Origin: Aliivibrio finisterrensis
GTDB taxonomy: Bacteria > Pseudomonadota > Gammaproteobacteria > Enterobacterales > Vibrionaceae
Length of the DNA: 64,000 nucleotides
Reading direction: 5' to 3'
Assembly (NCBI RefSeq): GCF_008933155.1
Contig: NZ_WBVP01000005.1
Location: 1 to 64,000, forward strand
Shown here: positions 7,845-17,335 of the stretch, piece after piece
How positions within the stretch are numbered: the stretch's first letter is position 1
Layout of the letters: each line of letters opens with the position of its first letter
Position numbers and translations under genes: made by a program
The notes under the pieces: generated by a model
Databases searched by the model: none
What the model was told of the DNA's origin: nothing
What the model saw: only the letters and a program-made list of their open reading frames with translations

Positions 7845-7860
7845 CTGGTGTTTTATACAG
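7845..7860 (-). promoter_or_regulatory. LexA (SOS) box of yebG
   Basis: CTG, ten bases (gtgttttata), CAG fits the 16-bp gamma-proteobacterial LexA operator. It lies immediately upstream of yebG, a known LexA regulon member. Confidence 0.85.
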
Positions 7861-7906
7861 TAAGCAGGCTTATGTGTCCACTTAGAGAAACGAAAGTTAG
7901 ATAGAG

Positions 7907-8785
7907 TTAACTTTCCTCACAATAAGCGAGGAATTGTTGTAATAAGGGTGTTTGATATTTTTCTTTATGAAGTAGTAACCAGTATTGGCGAGTTAATCGT
8001 TTTTCATAAGAAATTTTAACTAGGCGTCCATCATTAATGGCATTTTGTGCTGCGAGTTGAGAAATACATGCTAATCCCATGTTTTCAGAACAACAATTAA
8101 TGATAGCCTCAGTTGTATGAAGTTGTAATGATTCATGCCAATCATTTAAATTAGCGGCGATATGATTAATAAAATATTCACGGCTACCTGAACCTTCTTC
8201 TCGTAGTAACCAAGTTGAATGCTCTAAATCGTTCAAAGTCACTTTATTCTTAGTTGCCAAAGGATGAGAAGGGGCGCACACTATATACATATCGTCAGAT
8301 TGCCACTCAATCATATTTAGTTTGGGATGATGCGCTTTACCCTCTACCAAACCGATATCAAGCTGAAACTCTAGCAGTCGATTAATAATTTGTGCAGTAT
8401 TTGAAATAAACAGTTGCTGAATATCGCAAGGGTGTTGCTGCTGAAATTGACTGAGTAATACTGGCGCAATGTGATTACCAATGGTGTCGCTAGCGCCAAT
8501 GTTTAATGAACCCGTCAACTGACTATCTGCCGTAAATTGGTGCTCGATAGCCTCTGCTCGTTCTAGTAATTCGTCTGCTAAAGGAAGAAGTTGGCGGCCT
8601 TCACTATTTAACACTAATCGATTATTTACACGGTCAAAAACTTTGTAACCAAGGTTTTTCTCAAGCTCAGAAAGCGAAAGGCTCACTGCAGGCTTAGTGA
8701 TGAAAAGTCGCTCTGCTGCTTTAGTCATTGTTTTTTCTTGGGCAATAGCAGTAAATACATTGAGCTGTTTTAGTGAAATTCTCAT
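7907..8785 (-). CDS. LysR-family transcriptional regulator
   Basis: A 292-aa regulator from the start at 8785 (MRISLKQLNVF); the open frame extends to 8854, but only 8785 matches the normal LysR N-terminus. HTH: AIAQEKTMTKAAERLFITKP then AVSLSLSELEKNLGYKVFDR. The effector domain resembles the CysB/YeiE-like branch (GASDTIGNHIAP). It is divergent from a TDT-family transporter gene with an intergenic palindrome flanked by direct repeats, and that gene is its likely target. Confidence 0.88.
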   Translation of the reverse strand: MRISLKQLNVFTAIAQEKTMTKAAERLFITKPAVSLSLSELEKNLGYKVFDRVNNRLVLNSEGRQLLPLADELLERAEAIEHQFTADSQLTGSLNIGASDTIGNHIAPVLLSQFQQQHPCDIQQLFISNTAQIINRLLEFQLDIGLVEGKAHHPKLNMIEWQSDDMYIVCAPSHPLATKNKVTLNDLEHSTWLLREEGSGSREYFINHIAANLNDWHESLQLHTTEAIINCCSENMGLACISQLAAQNAINDGRLVKISYEKRLTRQYWLLLHKEKYQTPLLQQFLAYCEES

Positions 8786-8806
8786 GACAGGAAGTCCTAA
8801 TAAATA

Positions 8807-8846
8807 AACCTTAAGTCGTTTAGTTAATATTAACGTAACCTTAAGT
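8807..8846. promoter_or_regulatory. Candidate LysR operator
   Basis: A perfect 12-bp palindrome GTTAATATTAAC (8823-8834) sits between two direct copies of AACCTTAAGT (8807-8816 and 8837-8846), exactly 30 bases apart. It lies between the LysR start and the divergent transporter, the usual site for LysR binding. Confidence 0.5.
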
Positions 8847-8918
8847 TTATTCAAATTTTATTAATGCTTAGCAAGAAGTAAAATAGCTTCATCGTTAAAT
8901 AGTAAAGAGAACAATGTC

Positions 8919-9908
8919 ATGCTTAATTACACAAAACAAAAAGTAGCAGGTGCTCCAACGCCAATGGCAGGGTTAGCTCTTGGGATTGCAAGTCTAGGTT
9001 GGTGTTGGGAAAATGCATTGCCGCTCAATGGCTATGCACAATGGATCTCAGCAGCAATCGCTTCAGTATTATTACTGGTATTAGCGATTAAATTTTTATT
9101 ACACCCAACGGTATTATGGAGCGAACTTGCTCATCCTGTTGTAGGTAGTGTTGCTCCAACTTTTGCTATGGGCACAATGGTGGTATCTAGTAGCATTGGT
9201 CATTTTTATCCAGCGGCTGGGGATGCGTTATGGCTTGCTGCAATCGCACTTCATATTATTTTCTTAGTCTCTTTTATTTACCACAGAGCAAAAGATTTTG
9301 AATTGCATCATATGGTGCCTAGTTGGTTTGTTCCACCAGTAGGTTTAGTGGTTGCTGATGTTTCTTTTTCAGGTAATCCAGCATTAGCACCTGTCGCACA
9401 TTGGGTTCTTATGTTTGGTTTGGTTATCTACGCAATCATGCTACCAATTATGATTTATCGTTTGATTTTTAGTCATGAAGTACCGGATGCAGCAAAACCA
9501 ACCATCGCAATCATGGCGGCACCAGCAAGTTTATCGTTAGCAGGTTATTTAACGGTGACAGCTTCACCATCACCTGTGATTATTGCACTTCTATTTGGTA
9601 TTGCTGTGTTAATGACAAGCGTAATTTACATGGCTTTCTTTAAATTAATGAGATTACCATTTAGCCCAGGTTATGCTGCATTTACCTTCCCTATGGTCAT
9701 TGGTGCAACGGCATTATTTAAAACCGCGAACTGGATGCTATCTCAAGGTGTTGCTACTAATTATGTATACCAAGTAAGAACATTGGCGGTAGTTGAGTTA
9801 GTGGTTGCTACTTGTGTCGTGAGTTATGTCGCTGCACATTATTTAGCGCATTATCGTCCAATTACTCGTATGGCAAATCGTTTAGTAAGTCCTAAACATG
9901 CACACTAA
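8919..9908 (+). CDS. TDT-family transporter (TehA/SLAC1-like)
   Basis: A 329-aa inner membrane protein with about ten hydrophobic helices, starting with APTPMAGLALGIASLGW, a signature-like N-terminus of the tellurite-resistance/dicarboxylate transporter family. Family members include anion channels and C4-dicarboxylate or sulfite exporters. The substrate cannot be told from sequence. The ATG at 8919 follows GAGAACA. Control by the divergent LysR protein is likely. Confidence 0.8.
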   Translation: MLNYTKQKVAGAPTPMAGLALGIASLGWCWENALPLNGYAQWISAAIASVLLLVLAIKFLLHPTVLWSELAHPVVGSVAPTFAMGTMVVSSSIGHFYPAAGDALWLAAIALHIIFLVSFIYHRAKDFELHHMVPSWFVPPVGLVVADVSFSGNPALAPVAHWVLMFGLVIYAIMLPIMIYRLIFSHEVPDAAKPTIAIMAAPASLSLAGYLTVTASPSPVIIALLFGIAVLMTSVIYMAFFKLMRLPFSPGYAAFTFPMVIGATALFKTANWMLSQGVATNYVYQVRTLAVVELVVATCVVSYVAAHYLAHYRPITRMANRLVSPKHAH

Positions 9909-9989
9909 TTAATACGCTTTTTTTCTCTTAAAACACATCCAGTTACGTTAAGCTATAGAGACTTTCATTTCTTTATAAGCGAGCTGGGT

Positions 9990-12900
9990 GTGTTTACTGT
10001 TTATCATTCAAATCAACTTGATGTTCTCAAATCACTTGTCGTTGAATTAATTCGTCTAAACCCTTTAGATAACCCATTTGAGCATGAGCAAATCCTCGTT
10101 CAAAGTCCGGGCATGTCACAATGGCTTAAAATCGAACTCGCAAAAGAGTTAGGTATTGCCGCTAACCTTACTTTTCCTCTTCCTGCTACTTTTATTTGGG
10201 ATCTGTTTACTCAGGTGCTTGATGATGTGCCAAAGCGCAGTGCTTTCCATAAAGAAGCGATGACTTGGAAGATAGTGACACTATTACCTGAGTTATTAAA
10301 ACAAGATGAATTTGCACCTCTACAGCGCTATTTAGAAAATGATGAAAACCAACTTAAGTGCTACCAATTAGCTGCAAAAATTGCCGATATCTTTGACCAA
10401 TATTTAGTATTTCGCCCAGAGTGGATCCAAAAGTGGGAAGCGGGTGAAGAGGTCGTAGATCTCGAAGGTGAACACCCTTGGCAGCCTATTTTATGGCGAG
10501 CGTTATATGATCAAACCTTAGCGCTTGGTCATTCGCCTTATCATCGTGCCAATATGTTTGAACACTTTATTGAAACGTTAGATAACTATTTGCAAACGGG
10601 CACCTTGCCAAAAGGGATGCCTAAGCGTTTGTTTGTGGTGGGCATTACTTCACTTCCTTCTCGTTATTTAGATGCGCTTGCGGCGTTAGGTCAGCATATT
10701 GATGTGCACTTAATGTTTACTAATCCGTGTCGCTATTACTGGGGCGAAATTCGAGACAGAAAGTATCTTTCCCGCCTAGAAGCGCGTAATCGTCTGCAAG
10801 TTAAGTGGCTAGATGATCATAGTGAGCAAATTGGTGATACCGAACAATTAAAAGGTTCGGTTGATGCGAATTTTGAAGATGAACTACACACTTCAGAGGT
10901 AGGTAATTCACTGCTTGCATCATGGGGTAAATTAGGTCGAGATAATCTATGTCTATTATCTGAAATGGAAGCGCAAGAGATTGATGCGTTTGTTGATGTT
11001 GGTAGCGATAATCTGCTGCACTCCATTCAGTCGGATATTTTAAATCTGGAAGAGCGAAGTCGTGATGATGTGCTTGATAACAGTCAGCATAAACAATTAA
11101 TCGATCCTAATGATCGCTCGGTTCTTTTGCATTCGTGCCATAGCCCAATGCGAGAAGTTGAAGTATTACATGACCAACTCTTGGATATGTTTGCTAATGA
11201 CCCAGACTTAAAACCACGCGATATTATCGTGATGGTGGCAGACATAAATGTCTACAGTGCAGCGATTCAAGCGGTATTTGGTAATGCAGCTTTTGATCGT
11301 TATATTCCTTTTGCGATTTCAGACCAAAGTGCTGAGCAAGAAAACCCCGTGTTATTGGCTTTCATGAGCTTGATGGCGCTGCCTGAGAATCGTTGCGGTC
11401 TTTCTGAATTGCTCACTTTACTTGAAGTTCCTGCGGTAATGTCTCGTTTTAAATTCAATGCCGAGCAATTTGAAATTGTGAAACGCTGGGCTGAAGAAAC
11501 CGGTATTCGTTGGGGATTAGATAACAGCACATCTGCACAGTTTGATCTTCCAGAACACAATCAAAACTCGTGGTTATTTGGTATTCAACGAATGTTGCTT
11601 GGTTATGCGATGGAGCAAGGTGCTGGGCTATTCGAAGGCATGGCGAGTTACGAACAAGTGCAGGGCATGAATGCGGAAATTGCCGGTAATTTAGCGCAGT
11701 TTATTGATCAGCTTTTGACTTATCAGAACATCCTAGGCCAACCACATACCATTACGACATGGCGAACCACCATCAACCAATTAATGGATGATTTTTTAGA
11801 TGTTGAATTAGAAGGTGAATTGGTCGTTAAAAGCATTCGAGATCAACTGCAAAAGCTAGAAGAGAACCTAGAAGACGCGGGTTTTGATGCACCAATCTCT
11901 GCGTCAATTATTAATAATTACCTAAAAAATAATTTATCTGGCGGTAAAGCAAGTCAACGATTCTTAGCGGGACAAGTTAATTTCTGTACCTTAATGCCAA
12001 TGCGCTCTATTCCATTTGATGTGGTATGTTTGCTTGGAATGACGGATGGATCTTACCCACGAACCATGCCTGTTGAAGGTTTCGATTTAATGCAAAAACG
12101 CATGAAACCGGGTGACCGTTCACGTCGAGATGATGATAGATACCTGTTTTTAGAAGCGCTTCAATCGGCAAATAAAGCGTTTTATTTAAGTTATATTGGG
12201 CGTTCAATTCGCGATAACACAGAAAAAGCACCGTCAGTATTAGTCAGTGAGTTACTTGAATATTGCCAGCAAGGTTATTGCCTAGAGGGTGATAGTGAGT
12301 TAAACCCTGAAGAGTCAGCAAAACGGTTAGTTACACAATTAATCATAGAGCATCCTTTGGTTCCTTACAGCCAACAGAGTTTCATTGGTAATAACACCAG
12401 TTATGCCAGTGAATGGTTACCTACCGCAAAATTAGAAGGCCAAGCAGCGCCAAAATTTCAGACAGAACCATTGATATACGCCCCTGAAACAAAAGAGCTA
12501 GAGTTGACTGAACTGCAACGTTTTTGGCGTTTACCTGTTGCTTATTTCTTTAACCGTGGCTTAAAAGTCTTTTTTGAAACAGTAGAGAGTCAAGTCGAAG
12601 ATGATGAGCCATTTACCATCGATGGTCGTACTGGCTATGGTATGAAATCGGATCTACTGGAGGACTTATTGGCCTATGATGATCCTAACCATATATCTCA
12701 AATCTCTCGTGATTTTTATCAGCAGCAAAAAGCGCAAGGTAAATTACCGATTGGTAGCTTTGGCGAAATAGCCGCCGACAAAGAAGTAAACACGGTAAAA
12801 GATTTGGTTACTCATATTCAACCATTAACGACGTTACTATTAGACGATCAAGAAGTGCGTTTACGCTTTACTTTCCCTCATGGTGAAATGGAATTGCAAG

Positions 12901-13409
12901 GTTGGTTAAAACAGCGCTATCAGGCAGGGATGCTGCGTTATCGTGGCGGTAAAATTCGCTCTCATGAAATTTTAGCAACCTGGATTGATCATCTGTGTTT
13001 ATGTGCCATGGGCCAGCAGCAATTTACTCACCTATTTGGTACGGATGCGATTTATCACTTTGAAGCTATTGAGAAAGAAAAAGCGTATCAAGAATTAGAG
13101 ACTATATTAAGCCTTTATATTTCGGGTAACTGTGCACCATTGCCTTATTTACCAAAAGCGGCATTAGCTGGACTTGAAGCGCACGTTGATAAAAAAGGGA
13201 TATGGAATGATGACGAAGAAACGCATCAAAAAGCACTGAAAAAAATGGCTGATGAATACAATGGTACTCGTTATGCGGGCGAAAATAGCAATGATTATGT
13301 AATGCGTATGTGGCCAGAATGGAATGATGAGTTTGGTCAGGCTATTTTTGATAATGCTCAAAAGGTGTTACGCAATGCATTGCTGCATAGCGAGAAAGTA
13401 AAGTTATAA
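9990..13409 (+). CDS. recC: Exodeoxyribonuclease V gamma subunit RecC
   Basis: A 1139-aa RecC starting at a GTG (MFTVYHSNQLDVL), closely following the E. coli N-terminus (VYHSN, ILVQSPGMSQWL, FPLPATFIWD). RecC holds the RecBCD holoenzyme together, splits the duplex and scans the 3' strand for Chi. Its helicase-like and nuclease-like folds are inactive in the family. Length and order (recC, recB, recD) fit. An approximately 300-base spacer, where E. coli has ptrA, separates it from recB. Confidence 0.96.
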   Translation: MFTVYHSNQLDVLKSLVVELIRLNPLDNPFEHEQILVQSPGMSQWLKIELAKELGIAANLTFPLPATFIWDLFTQVLDDVPKRSAFHKEAMTWKIVTLLPELLKQDEFAPLQRYLENDENQLKCYQLAAKIADIFDQYLVFRPEWIQKWEAGEEVVDLEGEHPWQPILWRALYDQTLALGHSPYHRANMFEHFIETLDNYLQTGTLPKGMPKRLFVVGITSLPSRYLDALAALGQHIDVHLMFTNPCRYYWGEIRDRKYLSRLEARNRLQVKWLDDHSEQIGDTEQLKGSVDANFEDELHTSEVGNSLLASWGKLGRDNLCLLSEMEAQEIDAFVDVGSDNLLHSIQSDILNLEERSRDDVLDNSQHKQLIDPNDRSVLLHSCHSPMREVEVLHDQLLDMFANDPDLKPRDIIVMVADINVYSAAIQAVFGNAAFDRYIPFAISDQSAEQENPVLLAFMSLMALPENRCGLSELLTLLEVPAVMSRFKFNAEQFEIVKRWAEETGIRWGLDNSTSAQFDLPEHNQNSWLFGIQRMLLGYAMEQGAGLFEGMASYEQVQGMNAEIAGNLAQFIDQLLTYQNILGQPHTITTWRTTINQLMDDFLDVELEGELVVKSIRDQLQKLEENLEDAGFDAPISASIINNYLKNNLSGGKASQRFLAGQVNFCTLMPMRSIPFDVVCLLGMTDGSYPRTMPVEGFDLMQKRMKPGDRSRRDDDRYLFLEALQSANKAFYLSYIGRSIRDNTEKAPSVLVSELLEYCQQGYCLEGDSELNPEESAKRLVTQLIIEHPLVPYSQQSFIGNNTSYASEWLPTAKLEGQAAPKFQTEPLIYAPETKELELTELQRFWRLPVAYFFNRGLKVFFETVESQVEDDEPFTIDGRTGYGMKSDLLEDLLAYDDPNHISQISRDFYQQQKAQGKLPIGSFGEIAADKEVNTVKDLVTHIQPLTTLLLDDQEVRLRFTFPHGEMELQGWLKQRYQAGMLRYRGGKIRSHEILATWIDHLCLCAMGQQQFTHLFGTDAIYHFEAIEKEKAYQELETILSLYISGNCAPLPYLPKAALAGLEAHVDKKGIWNDDEETHQKALKKMADEYNGTRYAGENSNDYVMRMWPEWNDEFGQAIFDNAQKVLRNALLHSEKVKL

Positions 13410-13708
13410 AGGGTAACGGTGGGTCATCAGTAGAAAGTAGGGGGGCCGCCAGTAAATCATTTTTAGTGTAGGGCGTTCGCTGTACGGCCACAGGTCAGAG
13501 GTTGACCTAATCCTGATTACAAATGCACATTTAATGAGCTCTTTGTAAGTGGCGCTGAGTGTAACAAAGCATAAAAAGTGAACCGTGAGAAAGATCTCAC
13601 ATTGATAGCTTTATTAATTTTATTATCGTTGTTCCTAATGAATTACGATATGGATCACACAGATATCTTGTAAAAACAGGATGTTGATGTTTAAAACGGT
13701 GATGTTTG
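13410..13708. other. Unexplained structured spacer between recC and recB
   Basis: No convincing ORF. The left half is more G+C-rich than its surroundings. It contains AGGTCA-gaggt-TGACCT (about 13493-13509), a CTTTGT...ACAAAG pairing around 13540-13567, and a near-palindrome GTGAGA-AAGA-TCTCAC at 13585-13600. Possible roles are a recB promoter/operator region or a small RNA; neither is shown. E. coli has ptrA in this position. Confidence 0.5.
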
Positions 13709-16700
13709 ATGACGACAATCGCAGCTCCAAATCAATTGAATGCAATGACGTTTCCTTTACATGGAACACGTTTAATTGAAGCTTCAGCCGGTACTGGTAA
13801 AACCTTTACTATTGCCAGTTTATATTTACGTTTATTACTTGGCCATGGCGAAGAAAATAGCCGTCATAGTGAAGAGTTAACTGTAGATAGAATACTGGTA
13901 GTAACTTTTACAGAAGCTTCAACGGCTGAGTTGAGAGAGCGTATTCGAGCAAAAATTCATGATGCTCGTTTAGCCTTTGCTCGTGCTGTTCATAATAATG
14001 ATTATAAGAGCGGTGATCCGGTTATTGATCCGCTGTTGGCTTCTATTGGTGACCATAAATCAGCTGCACAGATCCTTTTGAATGCCGAACGCAGCATGGA
14101 TGAAGCCTCAATCTTCACCATTCATGGTTTTTGTCAACGAATGCTAACTCAAAATGCCTTTGAGTCTGGTGCGCAATTTGAGAGTGAATTTGTTACTGAC
14201 CAAGCCAAATTAATGCATCAAGTGGCTGCAGATTTTTGGCGTCGCAGTTTTTATCATCTGCCAAAAATGGTGGCTGAAAGTGTTTATGATTGTTGGTCAA
14301 GCCCATCGGCATTATTAGGTGATATGGGCAATAGTCTTACCGGTGTCCCAAAACATTTAACCGTTGAGCCGTTAGAGAGTTCATTAGAAGAATTTTGCCA
14401 GCAAGGCATTGCTCGTATTGATGAATTAAAAAAACAGTGGTCAGAACATAGTGTAGATTTTGAAGCGCTAATTTCAGGTTCAGGTGTAGATAAACGCAGC
14501 TACACCAAAAAGAATTTACCTAATTGGTTAGAGCAAGTGTCATCGTGGGCCAATAACCCAACCACCTCATTGCAAGTACACGATAAGCTAGAAAAGTTTT
14601 CTCAAGAATTATTAATTGAAAAAACCAAAAAGGGCGAAGCTCCAGAACACGCCGTATTTAAACTCATTGATGATTTTCTGGCTCAGCCATTAGAGATAAA
14701 ACAGCCGCTGTTATCACTGGCTATGCATCAATGCCGTAAAACTTTGCAGCAAACTAAAGAGCAAAAAAATTGGTTATCGTTTGATGATCTGTTAAGTCAG
14801 TTATCTGAAGCTGCAGAAAATAAAGAAAACGCCTTATTGCTAGCAAAAATCCGCGAGCAATATCCAGTGGCATTGATCGATGAATTCCAAGATACAGATC
14901 CGCTGCAATATTCGATTTTTAGTACGCTTTATCAAGATCAGCCACAGTGTGGTTTGTTTATGATTGGTGATCCAAAACAAGCGATTTATGCCTTCCGTGG
15001 CGCAGATATTTTTACTTATATTCAAGCGCGCCGCCAAGTTGCGGATCATTACACCTTAGATACTAACTGGCGCTCAACCGCAGATATGGTGTCGTCAGTG
15101 AACCGTATTTTTGAACATGGCAAACAGCCTTTTTTGTACGATGACGATATTCCATTTTATCCGGTTAAATATAACCCTGTTAATGCCGAGCAAAAATCAT
15201 GGGCGTTAGAGAATCAAACTCAACCCGCGATGACCTTTTGGCTGCAAGAGAGTAAAGATGGTAATCCGGTAAATAAAACGACTTATCAGCGTGTGATGGC
15301 AGAATCAACCGCAGCACAAATTCAAACCATTTTGACTGGAGCGCAACAAGGCTCGGCATATTTACAAAACGCAGAGAAAAAGCAAGCCATCAAAGCGGGT
15401 GATATTGCGGTTCTGGTTCGTACAGGTAAAGAAGGTAAATTAGTTCGTGAAGCCTTATCAAAACAAGGTATCGCCAGTGTCTATTTATCTAACCGTGATA
15501 GTGTATTTTCTTCTCCATTAGCGAAAGATGTATTGCGTTTATTGCAAGCGGCCATGACGCCGACAGATGCAAGGGCGGTTCGTTCAGCATTAGCATCGTC
15601 ATTATTTGCTTATACTGCCGATCAATTGCATCAGTTTAATGTCGATGAAATGCAGTGGGAGCAAGCGGTTAATGAGTTTCGCGCCTATCGTAAGCATTGG
15701 CTACAGCGCGGTATCATGCCGATGTTACATCAAATTATTACTCAGCAAGGTATTTCAGAGCGTTTATTGGCTGAAAATGGCGGTGAACGTCAACTGACTG
15801 ATTTATTGCATATTGGCGAATTACTGCAACAAACCAGTCAAACTTTAGATAGTGATTATGGTTTATTACGTTGGTTGTCTGAGTCTATTTCAGAACCTAA
15901 TGGTGATTCAGAAGAGCAGACGGTACGTTTAGAATCAGAGCGTAACCTGGTGCAAATTGTCACGATCCATAAATCTAAAGGATTGGAATATGACTTAGTC
16001 TTTTTGCCTTTTGTTTGCTCATATCGTGCGATAGACAAAAAAGGCGAAGTCAGTTTTTATGATGAAGCCAACCGTTACTCGGTATTGGATTTATTAAAAG
16101 AAGATGATTCTGTCGAAAAAGCAGAGAAAGAGCGTTTAGCTGAAGATTTACGTTTGATTTATGTAGCACTAACTCGTGCGGTTTATGCTTGTTATATCGG
16201 CATCGCGCCTATCACCAAAGGCATCTCGAAAAAGCCACCAACGGGTGTGCATCTATCGGGTTTAGGTTATCTAATCCAGCAAGCCGATGAATGTAATGTT
16301 GAAGAACTACAAGCGTGTCTTGAAAAGCTGATTGCAGGCAATTCGCCTATGGTGATCCAATCACCTCAAATCATCGCCGATGAGCTGTATCAAGAGGTTC
16401 AAGATGAGCATATTAAACTGCACGCTAATAAGTTAATTGAACCTGTGAAAAGTAATTGGTGGATGACCAGTTATTCTGGATTGGTAAAGCAAGGTAATCA
16501 CCATAATGATGCTTCATTAGAGCTCATTAATTTAGATATCGATTCAGCAGAAGATAAAGACGATAAAGAGTTGGATTTAGAGCCTGAACGTACCATATTT
16601 ACCTTCCCTCGTGGAGCGAGAGCGGGTACGTTTTTACACTCATTGTTTGAAGAGGTTGAATTTACTCAACCAATTAACAGTGAAGAAAATACGCAAATCA

Positions 16701-17335
16701 TCATTAAGCTACTAGAGAAAGAAAATTACGATCCAGAATGGTTAGAAGTCGTTCAAAACATGATGCAACGAGTGTTAGATAGTCCACTCGATGGTGAGAA
16801 CTTACGTTTGGCAAGTAAAGGCCCAGCTCAACGCTTGGTTGAAATGGAGTTTTTACTTCCTATTAAATTACTGAACTCAAGTTTAGTAAATAAAACCATA
16901 GCGAAGCATGATGAAGTATCAGCACGAGCAGGAGAACTTGGTTTCTCGACCGTTAGCGGCATGCTGAAAGGTTTTATCGATTTAGTGTTTGAGCATGAAG
17001 GTAAATATTACGTTCTCGATTGGAAATCTAATCATTTGGGAGATACCCCTGAGTGTTACGGTGGCGATGCCTTAGTTGAGGCAATGCGAGATCACCGTTA
17101 TGACTTCCAATACCAGTTATATGCTTTAGCGCTTCATCGATTCTTAAAAAGCCGCATTGCCGATTATGATTACGATACGCATTTTGGTGGTGCGTATTAT
17201 ATTTTCTTGCGTGGTGTTGAAGAGACACATGAAGGACATGATGCAAATTCTAACGGTGTATTTTATTCAAAACCGAGCAAAGCTTTGTTAGAGGAGTTAG
17301 AGAAATTGGTAGATGGAGAAACAGTTGATGCTTAA
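13709..17335 (+). CDS. recB: Exodeoxyribonuclease V beta subunit RecB
   Basis: A 1208-aa helicase-nuclease of RecBCD. The N-terminal SF1 helicase has Walker A ASAGTGKTFT (about residues 25-34), a motif II region LIDEFQDTDPLQY, and motif VI LRLIYVALTRAVYACYIG. The C-terminal RecB nuclease domain has YVLDWKSNHLG with the catalytic Asp and Lys, followed by YQLYALALHRFL. Start taken at ATG 13709; a TTG one codon earlier is unlikely. Moves 3'-5' and performs Chi-regulated degradation and RecA loading. Overlaps recD by a few bases. Confidence 0.96.
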   Translation: MTTIAAPNQLNAMTFPLHGTRLIEASAGTGKTFTIASLYLRLLLGHGEENSRHSEELTVDRILVVTFTEASTAELRERIRAKIHDARLAFARAVHNNDYKSGDPVIDPLLASIGDHKSAAQILLNAERSMDEASIFTIHGFCQRMLTQNAFESGAQFESEFVTDQAKLMHQVAADFWRRSFYHLPKMVAESVYDCWSSPSALLGDMGNSLTGVPKHLTVEPLESSLEEFCQQGIARIDELKKQWSEHSVDFEALISGSGVDKRSYTKKNLPNWLEQVSSWANNPTTSLQVHDKLEKFSQELLIEKTKKGEAPEHAVFKLIDDFLAQPLEIKQPLLSLAMHQCRKTLQQTKEQKNWLSFDDLLSQLSEAAENKENALLLAKIREQYPVALIDEFQDTDPLQYSIFSTLYQDQPQCGLFMIGDPKQAIYAFRGADIFTYIQARRQVADHYTLDTNWRSTADMVSSVNRIFEHGKQPFLYDDDIPFYPVKYNPVNAEQKSWALENQTQPAMTFWLQESKDGNPVNKTTYQRVMAESTAAQIQTILTGAQQGSAYLQNAEKKQAIKAGDIAVLVRTGKEGKLVREALSKQGIASVYLSNRDSVFSSPLAKDVLRLLQAAMTPTDARAVRSALASSLFAYTADQLHQFNVDEMQWEQAVNEFRAYRKHWLQRGIMPMLHQIITQQGISERLLAENGGERQLTDLLHIGELLQQTSQTLDSDYGLLRWLSESISEPNGDSEEQTVRLESERNLVQIVTIHKSKGLEYDLVFLPFVCSYRAIDKKGEVSFYDEANRYSVLDLLKEDDSVEKAEKERLAEDLRLIYVALTRAVYACYIGIAPITKGISKKPPTGVHLSGLGYLIQQADECNVEELQACLEKLIAGNSPMVIQSPQIIADELYQEVQDEHIKLHANKLIEPVKSNWWMTSYSGLVKQGNHHNDASLELINLDIDSAEDKDDKELDLEPERTIFTFPRGARAGTFLHSLFEEVEFTQPINSEENTQIIIKLLEKENYDPEWLEVVQNMMQRVLDSPLDGENLRLASKGPAQRLVEMEFLLPIKLLNSSLVNKTIAKHDEVSARAGELGFSTVSGMLKGFIDLVFEHEGKYYVLDWKSNHLGDTPECYGGDALVEAMRDHRYDFQYQLYALALHRFLKSRIADYDYDTHFGGAYYIFLRGVEETHEGHDANSNGVFYSKPSKALLEELEKLVDGETVDA

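Noticed and set aside
13585-13600. GacA box or CRP site upstream of recB
   Set aside because: GTGAGA-AAGA-TCTCAC has the wrong half-site spacing for CRP and misses the outer GacA bases; no Csr-like RNA follows.
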